Assembly: GCA_018669475.1 (NCBI GenBank)
Contig: JABHCC010000124.1
Location: forward strand, 101,362 to 165,361
Origin: Bacteroidota bacterium
GTDB lineage: Bacteria > Bacteroidota > Bacteroidia > Bacteroidales > UBA12481
DNA: 64,000 nucleotides
Reading direction: 5' to 3'
Below the pieces are notes generated by a model. The model had not been told where the DNA came from. It worked only from the letters and a program-made list of their open reading frames with translations, and ran no database searches. Positions 44,482-52,912 of the stretch are shown here, in pieces. Every line of letters starts with the position of its first letter. The first letter of the stretch is position 1. A program made the translations under genes and the position numbers.

Positions 44482-46671
44482 ATGAATGATCACGAAATAT
44501 TAAGTACTTATCAGAAAATTACTGACCTTTTGTCAGTTAACCGTATCAAGGAAGCTCTGGATGTTTTACTTCCAATGCTTACTGAAACAGGTATGGGTGA
44601 ATGGATCAGAGAAAATGAGGAGCTTGATTCTACCTATAAGTACATGCTCAAATACACAGTTGATGGAATTCAGGATCCGGAGAGACAAAAAGTGTATCAA
44701 AAACTTGTGGCTCGCATTTATACTTTGACTGATAAGGTTAAAGAGTTTCTGTTGACCCGTGAATCAGTTGCCTATCTCCATGTACAAAAGAGAATCTTCA
44801 GAGATGAATGGGCAAAATATGGCAGTACTGGTAGTTTTCTTAATATCAATGACTTCGTAGCTAGCCGTGAACATGACTCATCTGCTTATAACCAGCGATT
44901 ATCCTTTTTGTTCAAGCTTTTATGGCTTACTGACGTATATAAGGAAAGTGAGAAAAAACTGGTCAAAACATGGTTCAGTTCAGCTGAGTTATTGCACGAA
45001 GAGCAGGCAGCTTTAGTCTCTGCCCTGAATATGAGCCTTTGGCGGGTGTTTGATGAGGGTAAGTTTGAATTACTGTTCGAATTATTCGATTCTGAAGATG
45101 AGCAAATAAGGCAAAGGGCCCTCATGGGATTGCTATTGGCCTTTTATAAATATGATAATCGATTGAAAGTTTATCCGGCAATCAGATCTCGATTTTTACT
45201 CTATGATGAACATGGTGGATTCAAGAAGTATATTGAGGAAATCATTGTGCAGATGATACGTAGTAAGGATACAGAGAAACTTACAAAGCGAATGCAGGAG
45301 GAGATATTGCCCGAAATGATTAAGCTTACTCCCCATCTGAAAAAGAAGCTCGATTTGGATAAACTTCTCAAGGAAACTCTTGGAGAAGACCAAAATCCCG
45401 AATGGGAAGAATTATTTGATGATAGCCCTGAGCTCAAAGGAAAAATGGAGGAATTGTCTGAACTGCAAATGGAAGGATCAGATGTGTTTATGAGTTCTTT
45501 CAGTATGCTCAAACACTTTCCTTTCTTCAGCCATATACCTAACTGGTTTTTTCCATTCACGGCACAACATCCGGATATTGAGCAGTTAAGCTCCAATAAT
45601 TCTGAAGATTGGTTTGTGAAGTTTATGGAGGCTATTACCGATAGTTCCTTTATGTGCAATTCTGATAAGTATTCCTTTTGTTATAGTATCCAGTCTATGC
45701 CTGATGATATGAAGAAATTCCTGTCGGATGGTTTAAAAGCTGAATCAGAACAGATGGGAGAGATTCTCAAGGATGAAGAATTGCTGAATACAAATATGAA
45801 GGCAGAAAAAGTGATCAGACAATATGCCCAGGATTTATATCGCTTCTTTAAACTCCATCCCGAGAAAAAAGCATTTGATGATCTCTTCGAATGGCCTCTC
45901 GATTTTCATAATAAGAGCTTCTTCCAGGATCTGTTTATTAATGAAGACAAAATTCTGCTCACTCTTGGGGAATTTTATTTCAGAACAAAGTATTACAAAG
46001 AAGCATCTGATGTATATAAAGTGTTAATTGCTTCAGGATCAGAAGCTACTGAAGTTCTTCAGAAAATCGGATATTGCTATCAGAAGCTAGGTGATTTTGA
46101 TAGCGCCATCTCATATTATCTTAAAGCAGATATCCTTTTGCCTGAAAATATCTGGAATTTGAAAAAAATAGCTCTTTGCTATCGTCATTTGAATAAACCT
46201 GAAAAGGCTCTATCCTATTTTCAGCAGGCTGAATTACTCGATTCAGAAGATTTACACACAGAGGTTTCTATGGGTCATTGTTTGCTTGAGATGGAAGAGT
46301 TTGAGAAGGCCCTGAAATCTTATTTCAAAGTCGAGTATCTGAATCCGGATAACCAAAAAGTGTGGCGTCCAATTGCATGGTGCTCTTTCGTATTAGGAAA
46401 ATTTGATCAGGCCCGTAAATATTATCTGAAACTTCTTGACGAAAGTCCTAATCATTTTGATATGATGAACCTCGGCCATCTCGAATGGTGTGAAGGTAAA
46501 CGTACTGAAGCAGTAGAAAGATATAAAGAGAGTGTCAATCGTCAGGAAACCAGCATGGAACAATTCATGGAGTCATTTGAAGAAGATAAAAAGTATCTGC
46601 TGCAATTTGGCGTAGAACAGGCCGAAATTCCAATTATGCTCGATCATTTAAGATATTCGTTGGAAGAATAA
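44482..46671 (+). CDS. Tetratricopeptide-repeat protein
   Basis: A 729-residue cytoplasmic-looking protein without signal peptide or membrane helices. The first 480 residues are helical and rich in Glu and Lys, with no domain I can name. Residues about 490-690 contain five or six TPR units (GEFYFRTKYYKEASDVYKVL, GYCYQKLGDFDSAISYYLKA, ALCYRHLNKPEKALSYFQQA and GHCLLEMEEFEKALKSYFKV). TPRs mediate protein contacts; no partner can be inferred. It starts 27 bases after GH92. Similar large TPR proteins without assigned function are common in Bacteroidota. Confidence 0.85.
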   Translation: MNDHEILSTYQKITDLLSVNRIKEALDVLLPMLTETGMGEWIRENEELDSTYKYMLKYTVDGIQDPERQKVYQKLVARIYTLTDKVKEFLLTRESVAYLHVQKRIFRDEWAKYGSTGSFLNINDFVASREHDSSAYNQRLSFLFKLLWLTDVYKESEKKLVKTWFSSAELLHEEQAALVSALNMSLWRVFDEGKFELLFELFDSEDEQIRQRALMGLLLAFYKYDNRLKVYPAIRSRFLLYDEHGGFKKYIEEIIVQMIRSKDTEKLTKRMQEEILPEMIKLTPHLKKKLDLDKLLKETLGEDQNPEWEELFDDSPELKGKMEELSELQMEGSDVFMSSFSMLKHFPFFSHIPNWFFPFTAQHPDIEQLSSNNSEDWFVKFMEAITDSSFMCNSDKYSFCYSIQSMPDDMKKFLSDGLKAESEQMGEILKDEELLNTNMKAEKVIRQYAQDLYRFFKLHPEKKAFDDLFEWPLDFHNKSFFQDLFINEDKILLTLGEFYFRTKYYKEASDVYKVLIASGSEATEVLQKIGYCYQKLGDFDSAISYYLKADILLPENIWNLKKIALCYRHLNKPEKALSYFQQAELLDSEDLHTEVSMGHCLLEMEEFEKALKSYFKVEYLNPDNQKVWRPIAWCSFVLGKFDQARKYYLKLLDESPNHFDMMNLGHLEWCEGKRTEAVERYKESVNRQETSMEQFMESFEEDKKYLLQFGVEQAEIPIMLDHLRYSLEE

Positions 46672-46677
46672 GGGGGG

Positions 46678-46741
46678 AGTCCTTGGTCGTTGGTCCAGGG
46701 TCCGAAAGTCCGGGGTCCGAAGTCCGAAGTCCGTAGTCCGG
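46678..46741 (+). repeat. Degenerate heptad array (AGTCCGA / GGTCCGA words)
   Basis: Units from 46678: AGTCCTT, GGTCGTT, GGTCCAG, GGTCCGAA (8), AGTCCGG, GGTCCGA, AGTCCGA, AGTCCGT, AGTCCGG. The first units share the GGTCGTT word with the array at 3872, so this array looks like a drifted relative. Confidence 0.85.
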
Positions 46742-46800
46742 TCACTAGAGCCACCGGAGGCAACTTCAGGGATCGCCCCGAACAACTCTGGCACAATTGC

Positions 46801-46872
46801 CGGCGTCACGGAAGGGCGTCACGGAGGGGCGTCACGAAGGGGCGTCACGGAGGGCGTCACGGAGGGCGTCAC
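46801..46872 (+). repeat. GGGCGTCACGGAG tandem repeat
   Basis: About six 13-14 base units around GGCGTCACG, the best being GGGCGTCACGGAG. It sits between two heptad arrays and shares the GCGTCAC core with the arrays at 22285 (opposite strand) and 63614. Confidence 0.85.
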
Positions 46873-46880
46873 CTTTCCCC

Positions 46881-46916
46881 GATTCCCGATTCCCGATTCC
46901 CGATTTCCGATTTCCC
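46881..46916 (+). repeat. Degenerate heptad array (GATTCCC word)
   Basis: Units GATTCCC, GATTCCC, GATTCCC, GATTTCC, GATTTCC. It is the reverse complement of the 6152 array word. Confidence 0.85.
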
Positions 46917-46948
46917 GCCTCATTCGTGTGCGCACACGGAAATTGTAC

Positions 46949-46956
46949 TATCTTTG
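46949..46956 (+). promoter_or_regulatory. -7 promoter box of the SDR gene (leaderless)
   Basis: Perfect TATCTTTG ending 4 bases before the ATG at 46961. It excludes an in-frame ATG at 46928 as start and predicts an mRNA with no leader. Confidence 0.55.
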
Positions 46957-46960
46957 GGCT

Positions 46961-47785
46961 ATGAGTTATATAGAGCAGGTTTTCAAGCTTGAAGGGAGAG
47001 TAGTTGTAATAACTGGTGGAGCCGGTGTTCTGGCAACTGCAATTGGTAATGGGCTGGCACAGGCTGGCTGTAAACTGGTGATTCTTGATCTTGATAAAAA
47101 CAAGGCAGCTAAAAGAGCAGGTGAGATTACTGAATTGGGTGCTGAGGCTATTGGATTGCCAGCCAATGTGCTCGAAGAGGAGAGTTTGGTGAAGGCTAAG
47201 GAGAGCATAATAGAGAAATACGGACGAATAGATGCACTGATAAATGGGGCAGGGGGCAATATGCCTGGTGCCACTATCGGACCTGATCAGACCTTCTTTG
47301 ATCTGAAACTGGATGATTTACGTAAGGTTATGGATCTGAATTTTATCGGATCAGTACTCCCTACAATGGTTTTTGGGAAAACTATGGCCGAGCAGGGATC
47401 AGGATCTATCCTGAATATTTCTTCTATGGCAGCAGGGCCTGTTATTACAAGAGTTATGGGCTATTCAGCATCAAAAGCAGGGATATCTAATTTTACCCAA
47501 TGGCTCGCAACAGAAATGGCTATTAAATTTGGTGAAGGTATTCGGGTAAACGCTATTGCTCCGGGATTTTTTATAGGTGAACAAAACCGTCGATTGCTGA
47601 CAAATGAAGACGGCAGCTATACTTCACGAGGGCAGGACGTGATAAGAAAAACTCCAATGAGACGTTTTGGGAAAGCTGAAGAACTAACCGGAGCAGTGAT
47701 GTATCTCCTTAGCGATGCAGCAGTATTTGTGACAGGTGTAGTGTTGCCAATTGATGGAGGATTTAGTGCCTATAGCGGCGTATAG
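46961..47785 (+). CDS. SDR oxidoreductase, D-mannonate/fructuronate type
   Basis: A 274-residue NAD(P)-dependent short-chain dehydrogenase. Start 46961 (MSYIEQVFKLEGRVVVITGG) is set by the promoter box. Cofactor loop TGGAGVLATAIG (18-29), acidic D40 in LVILDLDKNKA suggesting NAD, NGAGGN (NNAG-like, near 94), catalytic Ser in NISSMA (around 149) and YSASKAG (Tyr/Lys near 166/170). The GGAGVL loop and the GANMPG-like GGNMPGAT region resemble the SDR-type mannonate oxidoreductases (fructuronate reductase) used in uronate catabolism. The exact substrate is inferred. The DUF6807 gene follows after 39 bases. Confidence 0.85.
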   Translation: MSYIEQVFKLEGRVVVITGGAGVLATAIGNGLAQAGCKLVILDLDKNKAAKRAGEITELGAEAIGLPANVLEEESLVKAKESIIEKYGRIDALINGAGGNMPGATIGPDQTFFDLKLDDLRKVMDLNFIGSVLPTMVFGKTMAEQGSGSILNISSMAAGPVITRVMGYSASKAGISNFTQWLATEMAIKFGEGIRVNAIAPGFFIGEQNRRLLTNEDGSYTSRGQDVIRKTPMRRFGKAEELTGAVMYLLSDAAVFVTGVVLPIDGGFSAYSGV

Positions 47786-47824
47786 GAAAGAGATTTCACG
47801 GATAATAGAATTAAAATTATACTG

Positions 47825-49174
47825 ATGAGCTTGATTTTACGGTTTCTTACTTTCGCATTTATTGGGTCTTTAAGTATTAACTGTCTTGCAGAAGAGCCAA
47901 TTGCTCGAATTGTGCTTATCGATCCCGGACTACCGGGAACTGAGATTCCTGTTCAGATTAAGCTGAAACCAGGTATTGTTCAGCAGGGAATGTATGCGAC
48001 TCTGTTTGAGACCTTTCAATTTGATGCAGTTGAAATACCATGTCAGGTGAGTCATGGCGAGAATGATCTGTTGTCATGGGTTTACACATCCAATGGTGAT
48101 AAGGGTTCAGAACGTGCCTTTCATTTGCACCTCAATTCTTCTCTTGAGAAGCAAAAGTCTGTGTCACTCGAGGCCAGTATCAATGATTCAAGCTACCTAA
48201 TCAAGAAAAACGAAAAACCTCTCCTAGCCTATCGCCACGCTCTTTTATCTCCCCCTGCCGGACAGACCGAGAACATGGCCCGAAGTGGTTTTATTCATCC
48301 ATTGTTCTCGCCATCAGGTGAAGTTATGACACAGGTACAGCCAGCTGACCATCTGCACCATGTTGGGATATGGAATCCCTGGACCAAGGTGAGCTGGAAA
48401 GGAGTTCATACGGATTTTTGGAATCTGGGACTGGAAACAGGTACTGTTCGCTTTAAAAACCTGGTTGGAATGGAATCAGGGGATGTGCTTGCTGAAATAA
48501 GAGTTGTTCATGATCACGTTGCCTTTGTTGAAACAGAAATAGCTGAATCTCTCAAAGGAGTGGGGAAATATTCAGGCTCCGGATACAGGGTGCCAGGCAA
48601 AGAGAGTTTTGTTGTGATGGCTGAGGAATGGATGATCAGAGTGTGGAGCATTAATGATGGATACCTGCTCGACTTTGTATCAACGATAACAAACCTGACA
48701 GATGATACCCTTTCTCTGGATGCATACCGCTACGGCGGTGGGATAGGGTACAGAGCTACCGAAAAGTGGAACAATACAAATTCACAGGTGCTTACATCTG
48801 AAGGTAAAACATGGGATGATGGAGATGCTACAAGAGCAAAATGGTGTAGAGTAAGCGGAGAATTGAGTGGAATAGAGGCAGGATTGCTATTTATGAGTAA
48901 TCCTGGAAATTATGATCAGCCTCAGCCAATGCGAATTTGGCCCAAAGACAATAATGGGGGAATCGGTTATCAATATTTCGAATTCACACCCATCCGGGAG
49001 AAATCATGGGTTTTAAAAGCCGGAAAAACATATTCACAGAGATATCGTATTTGGATTAATGAAGGGGAAATGAGTCCTGAAGTAGCCGAAGCTGCCTGGA
49101 ATGCGTACGCCCATCCGGCAGATATTAAAATTTCGTATCTTAACAAACCTGATAAAACATCCTATGAGCAATAA
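47825..49174 (+). CDS. DUF6807 (PmoA-like annotated) exported protein
   Basis: A 449-residue exported protein, signal peptide ending near LAEEP (residue 23). It matches the DUF6807 family, often misnamed PmoA: YRHALLSPPAGQTENMARSG then FIHPLFSPSGEVMTQVQPADHLHHVGIWNPW (about 137-187), with the conserved DHLHHVG histidines, and later YGGGIGYR and a Trp-rich end. Members usually accompany Gfo/Idh/MocA oxidoreductases, DUF1080 and ThuA proteins in carbohydrate loci; the activity is not established here. Overlaps the next gene by 11 bases. Confidence 0.85.
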   Translation: MSLILRFLTFAFIGSLSINCLAEEPIARIVLIDPGLPGTEIPVQIKLKPGIVQQGMYATLFETFQFDAVEIPCQVSHGENDLLSWVYTSNGDKGSERAFHLHLNSSLEKQKSVSLEASINDSSYLIKKNEKPLLAYRHALLSPPAGQTENMARSGFIHPLFSPSGEVMTQVQPADHLHHVGIWNPWTKVSWKGVHTDFWNLGLETGTVRFKNLVGMESGDVLAEIRVVHDHVAFVETEIAESLKGVGKYSGSGYRVPGKESFVVMAEEWMIRVWSINDGYLLDFVSTITNLTDDTLSLDAYRYGGGIGYRATEKWNNTNSQVLTSEGKTWDDGDATRAKWCRVSGELSGIEAGLLFMSNPGNYDQPQPMRIWPKDNNGGIGYQYFEFTPIREKSWVLKAGKTYSQRYRIWINEGEMSPEVAEAAWNAYAHPADIKISYLNKPDKTSYEQ

Positions 49175-49985
49175 AAGATTTATTCCGGTAATAGTAATTC
49201 TTTGTGTCTCTTTTCTACTGTCGGTCTCCTTTTTGTCTTGCCAGATGAAAGACAAAAAAGTACTGATCTACACAAAGAATGGAGAGGGTTTTATTCATGA
49301 CAATATTCAAGCTTCAGTGGATATGCTGAGTCAATTATGTGAGGATAATAGTATTGAATATGACCTGTCTGATGATCCCTCCGTTTTTACTGAGGATAAT
49401 CTTCAGCAATATGATGCACTTATTTTTTCAAATACCAATAACGAAGCCTTTGACAATAATGAACAGCGACTGGTTTTCAAAAGATACATCCAGGCTGGTG
49501 GAGGATTTGTTGGTATTCACTCGGCCTGTGGAAGTGAACGTCAATGGCCCTGGTTTTGGAAAATGCTCGGTGGTACTTTCGTACGGCATTGTCCGGGTCA
49601 GGAATTTTTAATTAAGATAACCGATCCTACGCATCCATCTACCGAGCATTTTACAGGAGACTGGGAGGGTTGGAGTGATGAAGGGTATTACCTGCACCAT
49701 TTGAACCCTGATATCCATGTTTTACTGTCACATGATATGACCACAATTGAGGATAATGGTAAAGACGAATATCCGGGTACCATTTTCGGTGATCTGTACC
49801 CGGGAGCCTGGTGTCATGAATTTGACGGAGGCAAAGAGTGGTACACCTCATACGGACATAATATTGACCACTATTCTGATGCAAATTTTCAAAAGCACAT
49901 ATTAGGTGGCATATTGTGGACAATAGATAAACCAAAACCAGATTTCAAAAAAGCAAAAGCAAACAAAATAAACCTAATAGATTAA
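49164..49985 (+). CDS. ThuA-like lipoprotein
   Basis: A 273-residue lipoprotein starting at 49164 (MSNKRFIPVIVIL, lipobox Cys26 in SFLSC). An upstream in-frame ATG at 49101 lies inside DUF6807 and gives a poor signal. The body is a ThuA/GATase1-like fold: VLIYTKNGEGFIHDN, YDALIFSNTNNEAFD, GGGFVGIHSACGSERQWPWFWKMLGG (about 135-160), HPSTEHF and EFDGGKEWYTSYGHN. ThuA works with the oxidoreductase ThuB on 3-keto disaccharides in rhizobia, and recent family work links ThuA to 3-keto-glycoside processing. Start overlaps DUF6807 by 11 bases; two Gfo/Idh genes follow. Confidence 0.88.
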   Translation: MSNKRFIPVIVILCVSFLLSVSFLSCQMKDKKVLIYTKNGEGFIHDNIQASVDMLSQLCEDNSIEYDLSDDPSVFTEDNLQQYDALIFSNTNNEAFDNNEQRLVFKRYIQAGGGFVGIHSACGSERQWPWFWKMLGGTFVRHCPGQEFLIKITDPTHPSTEHFTGDWEGWSDEGYYLHHLNPDIHVLLSHDMTTIEDNGKDEYPGTIFGDLYPGAWCHEFDGGKEWYTSYGHNIDHYSDANFQKHILGGILWTIDKPKPDFKKAKANKINLID

Positions 49986-49992
49986 ATATATA

Positions 49993-50069
49993 TAATACTT
50001 ATAACTTAATACTTAATACTTAAAACTTAGCACTTAAGCCCTAACCCTTAACCCTTAACCCTAAGCCCT
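49993..50069 (+). repeat. Eleven-unit heptad array (TAATACT to TAACCCT)
   Basis: Eleven consecutive units of exactly 7 bases from 49993: TAATACT, TATAACT, TAATACT, TAATACT, TAAAACT, TAGCACT, TAAGCCC, TAACCCT, TAACCCT, TAACCCT, AAGCCCT. The word changes gradually from AT-rich to CCC-rich while the period is kept. It fills the ThuA to Gfo/Idh gap. Confidence 0.9.
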
Positions 50070-50092
50070 TATTAAGGCCAAATTCAAAAACC

Positions 50093-51457
50093 ATGGACAG
50101 AAGAAATTTTTTAAAAACTACTGGAATCGCCGGAACAGGTGCTGTTGTATTGCCTACAATCGTTCCTTCATTTGTAATGGGAAAAAACGCCCCGAGTAAC
50201 CGGGTGAATATTGCTCAAATTGGATGTGGCCGTATGGGTCGTGGAGATTTAGGTAATGTTATGCGCCATGAGAAGGTACGCTTTATGGCTGTTTGCGATG
50301 TAGATACCAGGAGGATGAAGGATGGAAAAAAACTCATTATGGATAATTATTCCAAAATGGGCAAACCCAATGCTGTCGATGTCAAGATGTATCAGGATTA
50401 CAAAGAGTTATTAGCAGACAAGGACATTGATGGTGTGGTTATCAGTACACCTGATCATTGGCATTCACAGCCAGCTATTGAAGCAGCATATGCAGGGAAA
50501 GATATTTATTTGCAAAAACCCACCTCACTCACAATAGTGGAAGGCCGTCAACTGAGTGATGCTGTGCATCGTTCAGGTGTGATCTTCCAGATCGGTTCGC
50601 AGCAAAGATCTGCTGATCAATTCCGCTATGCATGTGAACTTGTCAGAAATGGCAGGATAGGTGATATTCATACTGTGAAAGTTGGACTACCAGGTGATCC
50701 GGGAGGAGATAATGAGCCTGAAATGGCTGTACCTGATAACCTGAATTATGATATGTGGCTGGGCTCAACTCCGTATACTTATTATACAGAAAAAGGTGTT
50801 CATCCTCAGCATGATTACAGCCGTCCGGGTTGGCTCAGACGAGAGCAGTTTGGGGCCGGAATGATTACCGGATGGGGAGCACATCATCTTGATATTACAC
50901 ACTGGGGATTGGGAATGGAATATAGTGGTCCGGTTGAGATTGAGGCGAAAGCTGATTTCCCAAAAAGCGGACTTTGGAACGTTCATGGTGATTTTCTGGT
51001 TAAGGCGAAATATGCTAACGGCACTTCCATGCTGGTAAGTGGAGAGTTTCCTAATGGAGTTCGTTTTGAAGGATCTGATGGTTGGATTTTTGTTACCCGT
51101 GGCACATATAAAGTAACAGATAGCGATCCTGTAACTTTTGACCAGAACCGTAAATCATTAGATGCAAGTGATCCGAAGATTCTGAATTCAAAAATTGCCG
51201 AAGATGAGATTAATTTATACCGCAGCAGTAACCATTATTTCAATTGGATTGATTGCATGATATCACGTAAGCAGCCAATTGCACCTGTTGAGGTGGCTCA
51301 TCGCTCCTGTTCAGCTTGTTTGCTTGGACATATTGCAATGAAAATGCCAGGAAAACTTCATTGGGACCCTCGAAAAGAACGTTTTATCAATAATGATGCT
51401 GCTAATTCTATGCTGAGCAGGCCGCAACGCTTTCCTTACGGGACAGATTTTGTATAG
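50093..51457 (+). CDS. Gfo/Idh/MocA oxidoreductase with twin-arginine signal
   Basis: A 454-residue NAD(P)-dependent oxidoreductase. A twin-arginine-type leader (MDRRNFLKTTGIAGTGAVV, only RR-x-FLK without the full S) indicates folded export to the periplasm with bound cofactor. Rossmann loop IGCGRMGRGDLGN (about 43-55), the family EKP-like motif as LQKPTSLT (near 143-150, with Lys as catalytic candidate) and a WHSQPAIEAA helix. Tat-exported Bacteroidota members oxidise or reduce sugars at C3 or act as glycoside hydrolases with bound NAD. Neighbouring ThuA and DUF6807 support a 3-keto-sugar role. Confidence 0.9.
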   Translation: MDRRNFLKTTGIAGTGAVVLPTIVPSFVMGKNAPSNRVNIAQIGCGRMGRGDLGNVMRHEKVRFMAVCDVDTRRMKDGKKLIMDNYSKMGKPNAVDVKMYQDYKELLADKDIDGVVISTPDHWHSQPAIEAAYAGKDIYLQKPTSLTIVEGRQLSDAVHRSGVIFQIGSQQRSADQFRYACELVRNGRIGDIHTVKVGLPGDPGGDNEPEMAVPDNLNYDMWLGSTPYTYYTEKGVHPQHDYSRPGWLRREQFGAGMITGWGAHHLDITHWGLGMEYSGPVEIEAKADFPKSGLWNVHGDFLVKAKYANGTSMLVSGEFPNGVRFEGSDGWIFVTRGTYKVTDSDPVTFDQNRKSLDASDPKILNSKIAEDEINLYRSSNHYFNWIDCMISRKQPIAPVEVAHRSCSACLLGHIAMKMPGKLHWDPRKERFINNDAANSMLSRPQRFPYGTDFV

Positions 51458-51520
51458 AAATGCTTAATGCCAATGTATGTTGGTTTATTGCTTGATTATT
51501 GAGTTATACTTAATTGATTT

Positions 51521-52912
51521 GTGATGGCTTTTAAGAACACCTTTTCTTCACGTTTTGGTTTAACTTTTATTGTTTTGGTACTTGTTATGACTGCATGTAA
51601 TAATAAAACCGAATCACCTTATTTGGCTACTTTAATGACTGCTGATCCCGGGCATTTCCATGCTGCACTTGTGCAGAAACAGATGTATCCTGAGGTGAAT
51701 CCGGAGGTCTTTGTTTTTGCTCCTGACGAATCGGATGTGGTGGATCATATGAACAGGATTGAGGGTTTTAATACCCGGGATAATGATCCTACTTCATGGA
51801 ATACTAAACAGTATGTTGGAGCCGACTTTTTCGATAAAATGATAAGTCAGAGTCCGGGTAATGTACTGGTTTTATCAGGAAATAATCAAAAGAAGACTGA
51901 ATATATTCATGAAGCTGTTAAGAATGGCATTCATATTTACGCTGATAAGCCCATGGTAATAAATCAGGCTGATTTTGATTTGCTATTAGAGGCTTACCAG
52001 ATAGCTGAGGAGAAAGGTGTTCTGTTGTATGATGTTATGACTGAGCGCTTTGAGATTACGTCACTTCTACAGAAAGCATTTACTGGAATCCCCGCTATTT
52101 TTGGAGAATTTGAAAAAGGATCTGTAGATAATCCGGCGGTAATAAAGGAGAGTGTTCATCATTTTTTCAAATATGTATCCGGAAATAAAATTAAACGGCC
52201 ACCATGGTTTTTTGATGTCATGCAGGAGGGTGATGGGATTGTCGATGTAACCACTCATCTGGTTGATCTGGTACAATGGTCATGTTATCCTGAGGTCATT
52301 CTGGATTATCAGAATGATATTGAAATGCTAAAGGCAAGTCGATGGCCAACTATACTTGCACAAGAAGAGTTTTCTGTTGTAACCAGGCTGGATGAAATTC
52401 CTGATTATTTGCAAAAAGATGTGGATAAGGATGGGATGCTTCAGGTTTATTGCAACGGAGAAATGACCTATAAACTTAAGGACATTCATGCTCGTGTAAA
52501 AGTAGAATGGAAATACAAGGCTCCTGAAGGAACAGGTGATACTCATTATTCTATTATGCGCGGTACTCTGGCCGATCTTGAAATCCGGCAGGGAGAAAAT
52601 GAGGCTTATAAACCTGAACTATACCTGATTCCTAAAATACAGACTGAATCTTATTTATCAGGCTTGCAAAAAGGTTTTTCTAAATTGGCTGAAGACTACC
52701 CGGGAATTGAACTTATTAAACTGGAGAATGCATACAGGATTAGCATTCCCCAAGAATTGAAAATTGGCCATGAAGCACATTTCGGACAGGTGACGAAGCA
52801 GTTTCTGAAATATTTGGAAGCAGGAAAATTGCCTGATTGGGAGGTGCCCAATTCTATAGCCAAATACTATACTACAACAGCCGCGTATGAGCTGGCAAAA
52901 AAGCAGAATTAA
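51521..52912 (+). CDS. Gfo/Idh/MocA-like lipoprotein
   Basis: A 463-residue lipoprotein (lipobox Cys26 in VMTACNN). Residues 33-170 resemble a Gfo/Idh/MocA Rossmann domain, including LVLSGNNQKKTEYI and the sugar-binding Lys in HIYADKPMVI (near 140-148). The C-terminal half is of the putative-oxidoreductase type (GDGIVDVTTHLVDLVQW, VEWKYKAPEGTGDTHYS). The glycine-rich NAD loop at the N-terminus is replaced by TADPGHFHAALVQKQM, so cofactor binding may be lost or altered. It ends one base before the TRAP permease ATG, so the two are coupled. Confidence 0.85.
   Translation: MMAFKNTFSSRFGLTFIVLVLVMTACNNKTESPYLATLMTADPGHFHAALVQKQMYPEVNPEVFVFAPDESDVVDHMNRIEGFNTRDNDPTSWNTKQYVGADFFDKMISQSPGNVLVLSGNNQKKTEYIHEAVKNGIHIYADKPMVINQADFDLLLEAYQIAEEKGVLLYDVMTERFEITSLLQKAFTGIPAIFGEFEKGSVDNPAVIKESVHHFFKYVSGNKIKRPPWFFDVMQEGDGIVDVTTHLVDLVQWSCYPEVILDYQNDIEMLKASRWPTILAQEEFSVVTRLDEIPDYLQKDVDKDGMLQVYCNGEMTYKLKDIHARVKVEWKYKAPEGTGDTHYSIMRGTLADLEIRQGENEAYKPELYLIPKIQTESYLSGLQKGFSKLAEDYPGIELIKLENAYRISIPQELKIGHEAHFGQVTKQFLKYLEAGKLPDWEVPNSIAKYYTTTAAYELAKKQN

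Noticed and set aside
46678..46916. Possible CRISPR array
   Set aside because: Units are 7 or 13-14 bases with no spacers of 25-40 bases and no cas genes in the window.
46690..46992. A 100-codon open frame rich in Arg, Gly and His
   Set aside because: It is read through the heptad and GGGCGTCACGGAG arrays and runs into the SDR gene in another frame; the apparent protein repeats come from the DNA repeats.
49993..50069. Telomere-like CCCTAA repeat suggesting a linear replicon end or eukaryotic contamination
   Set aside because: The units drift into unrelated words with the same period and the array is flanked by bacterial genes of one cluster on both sides.
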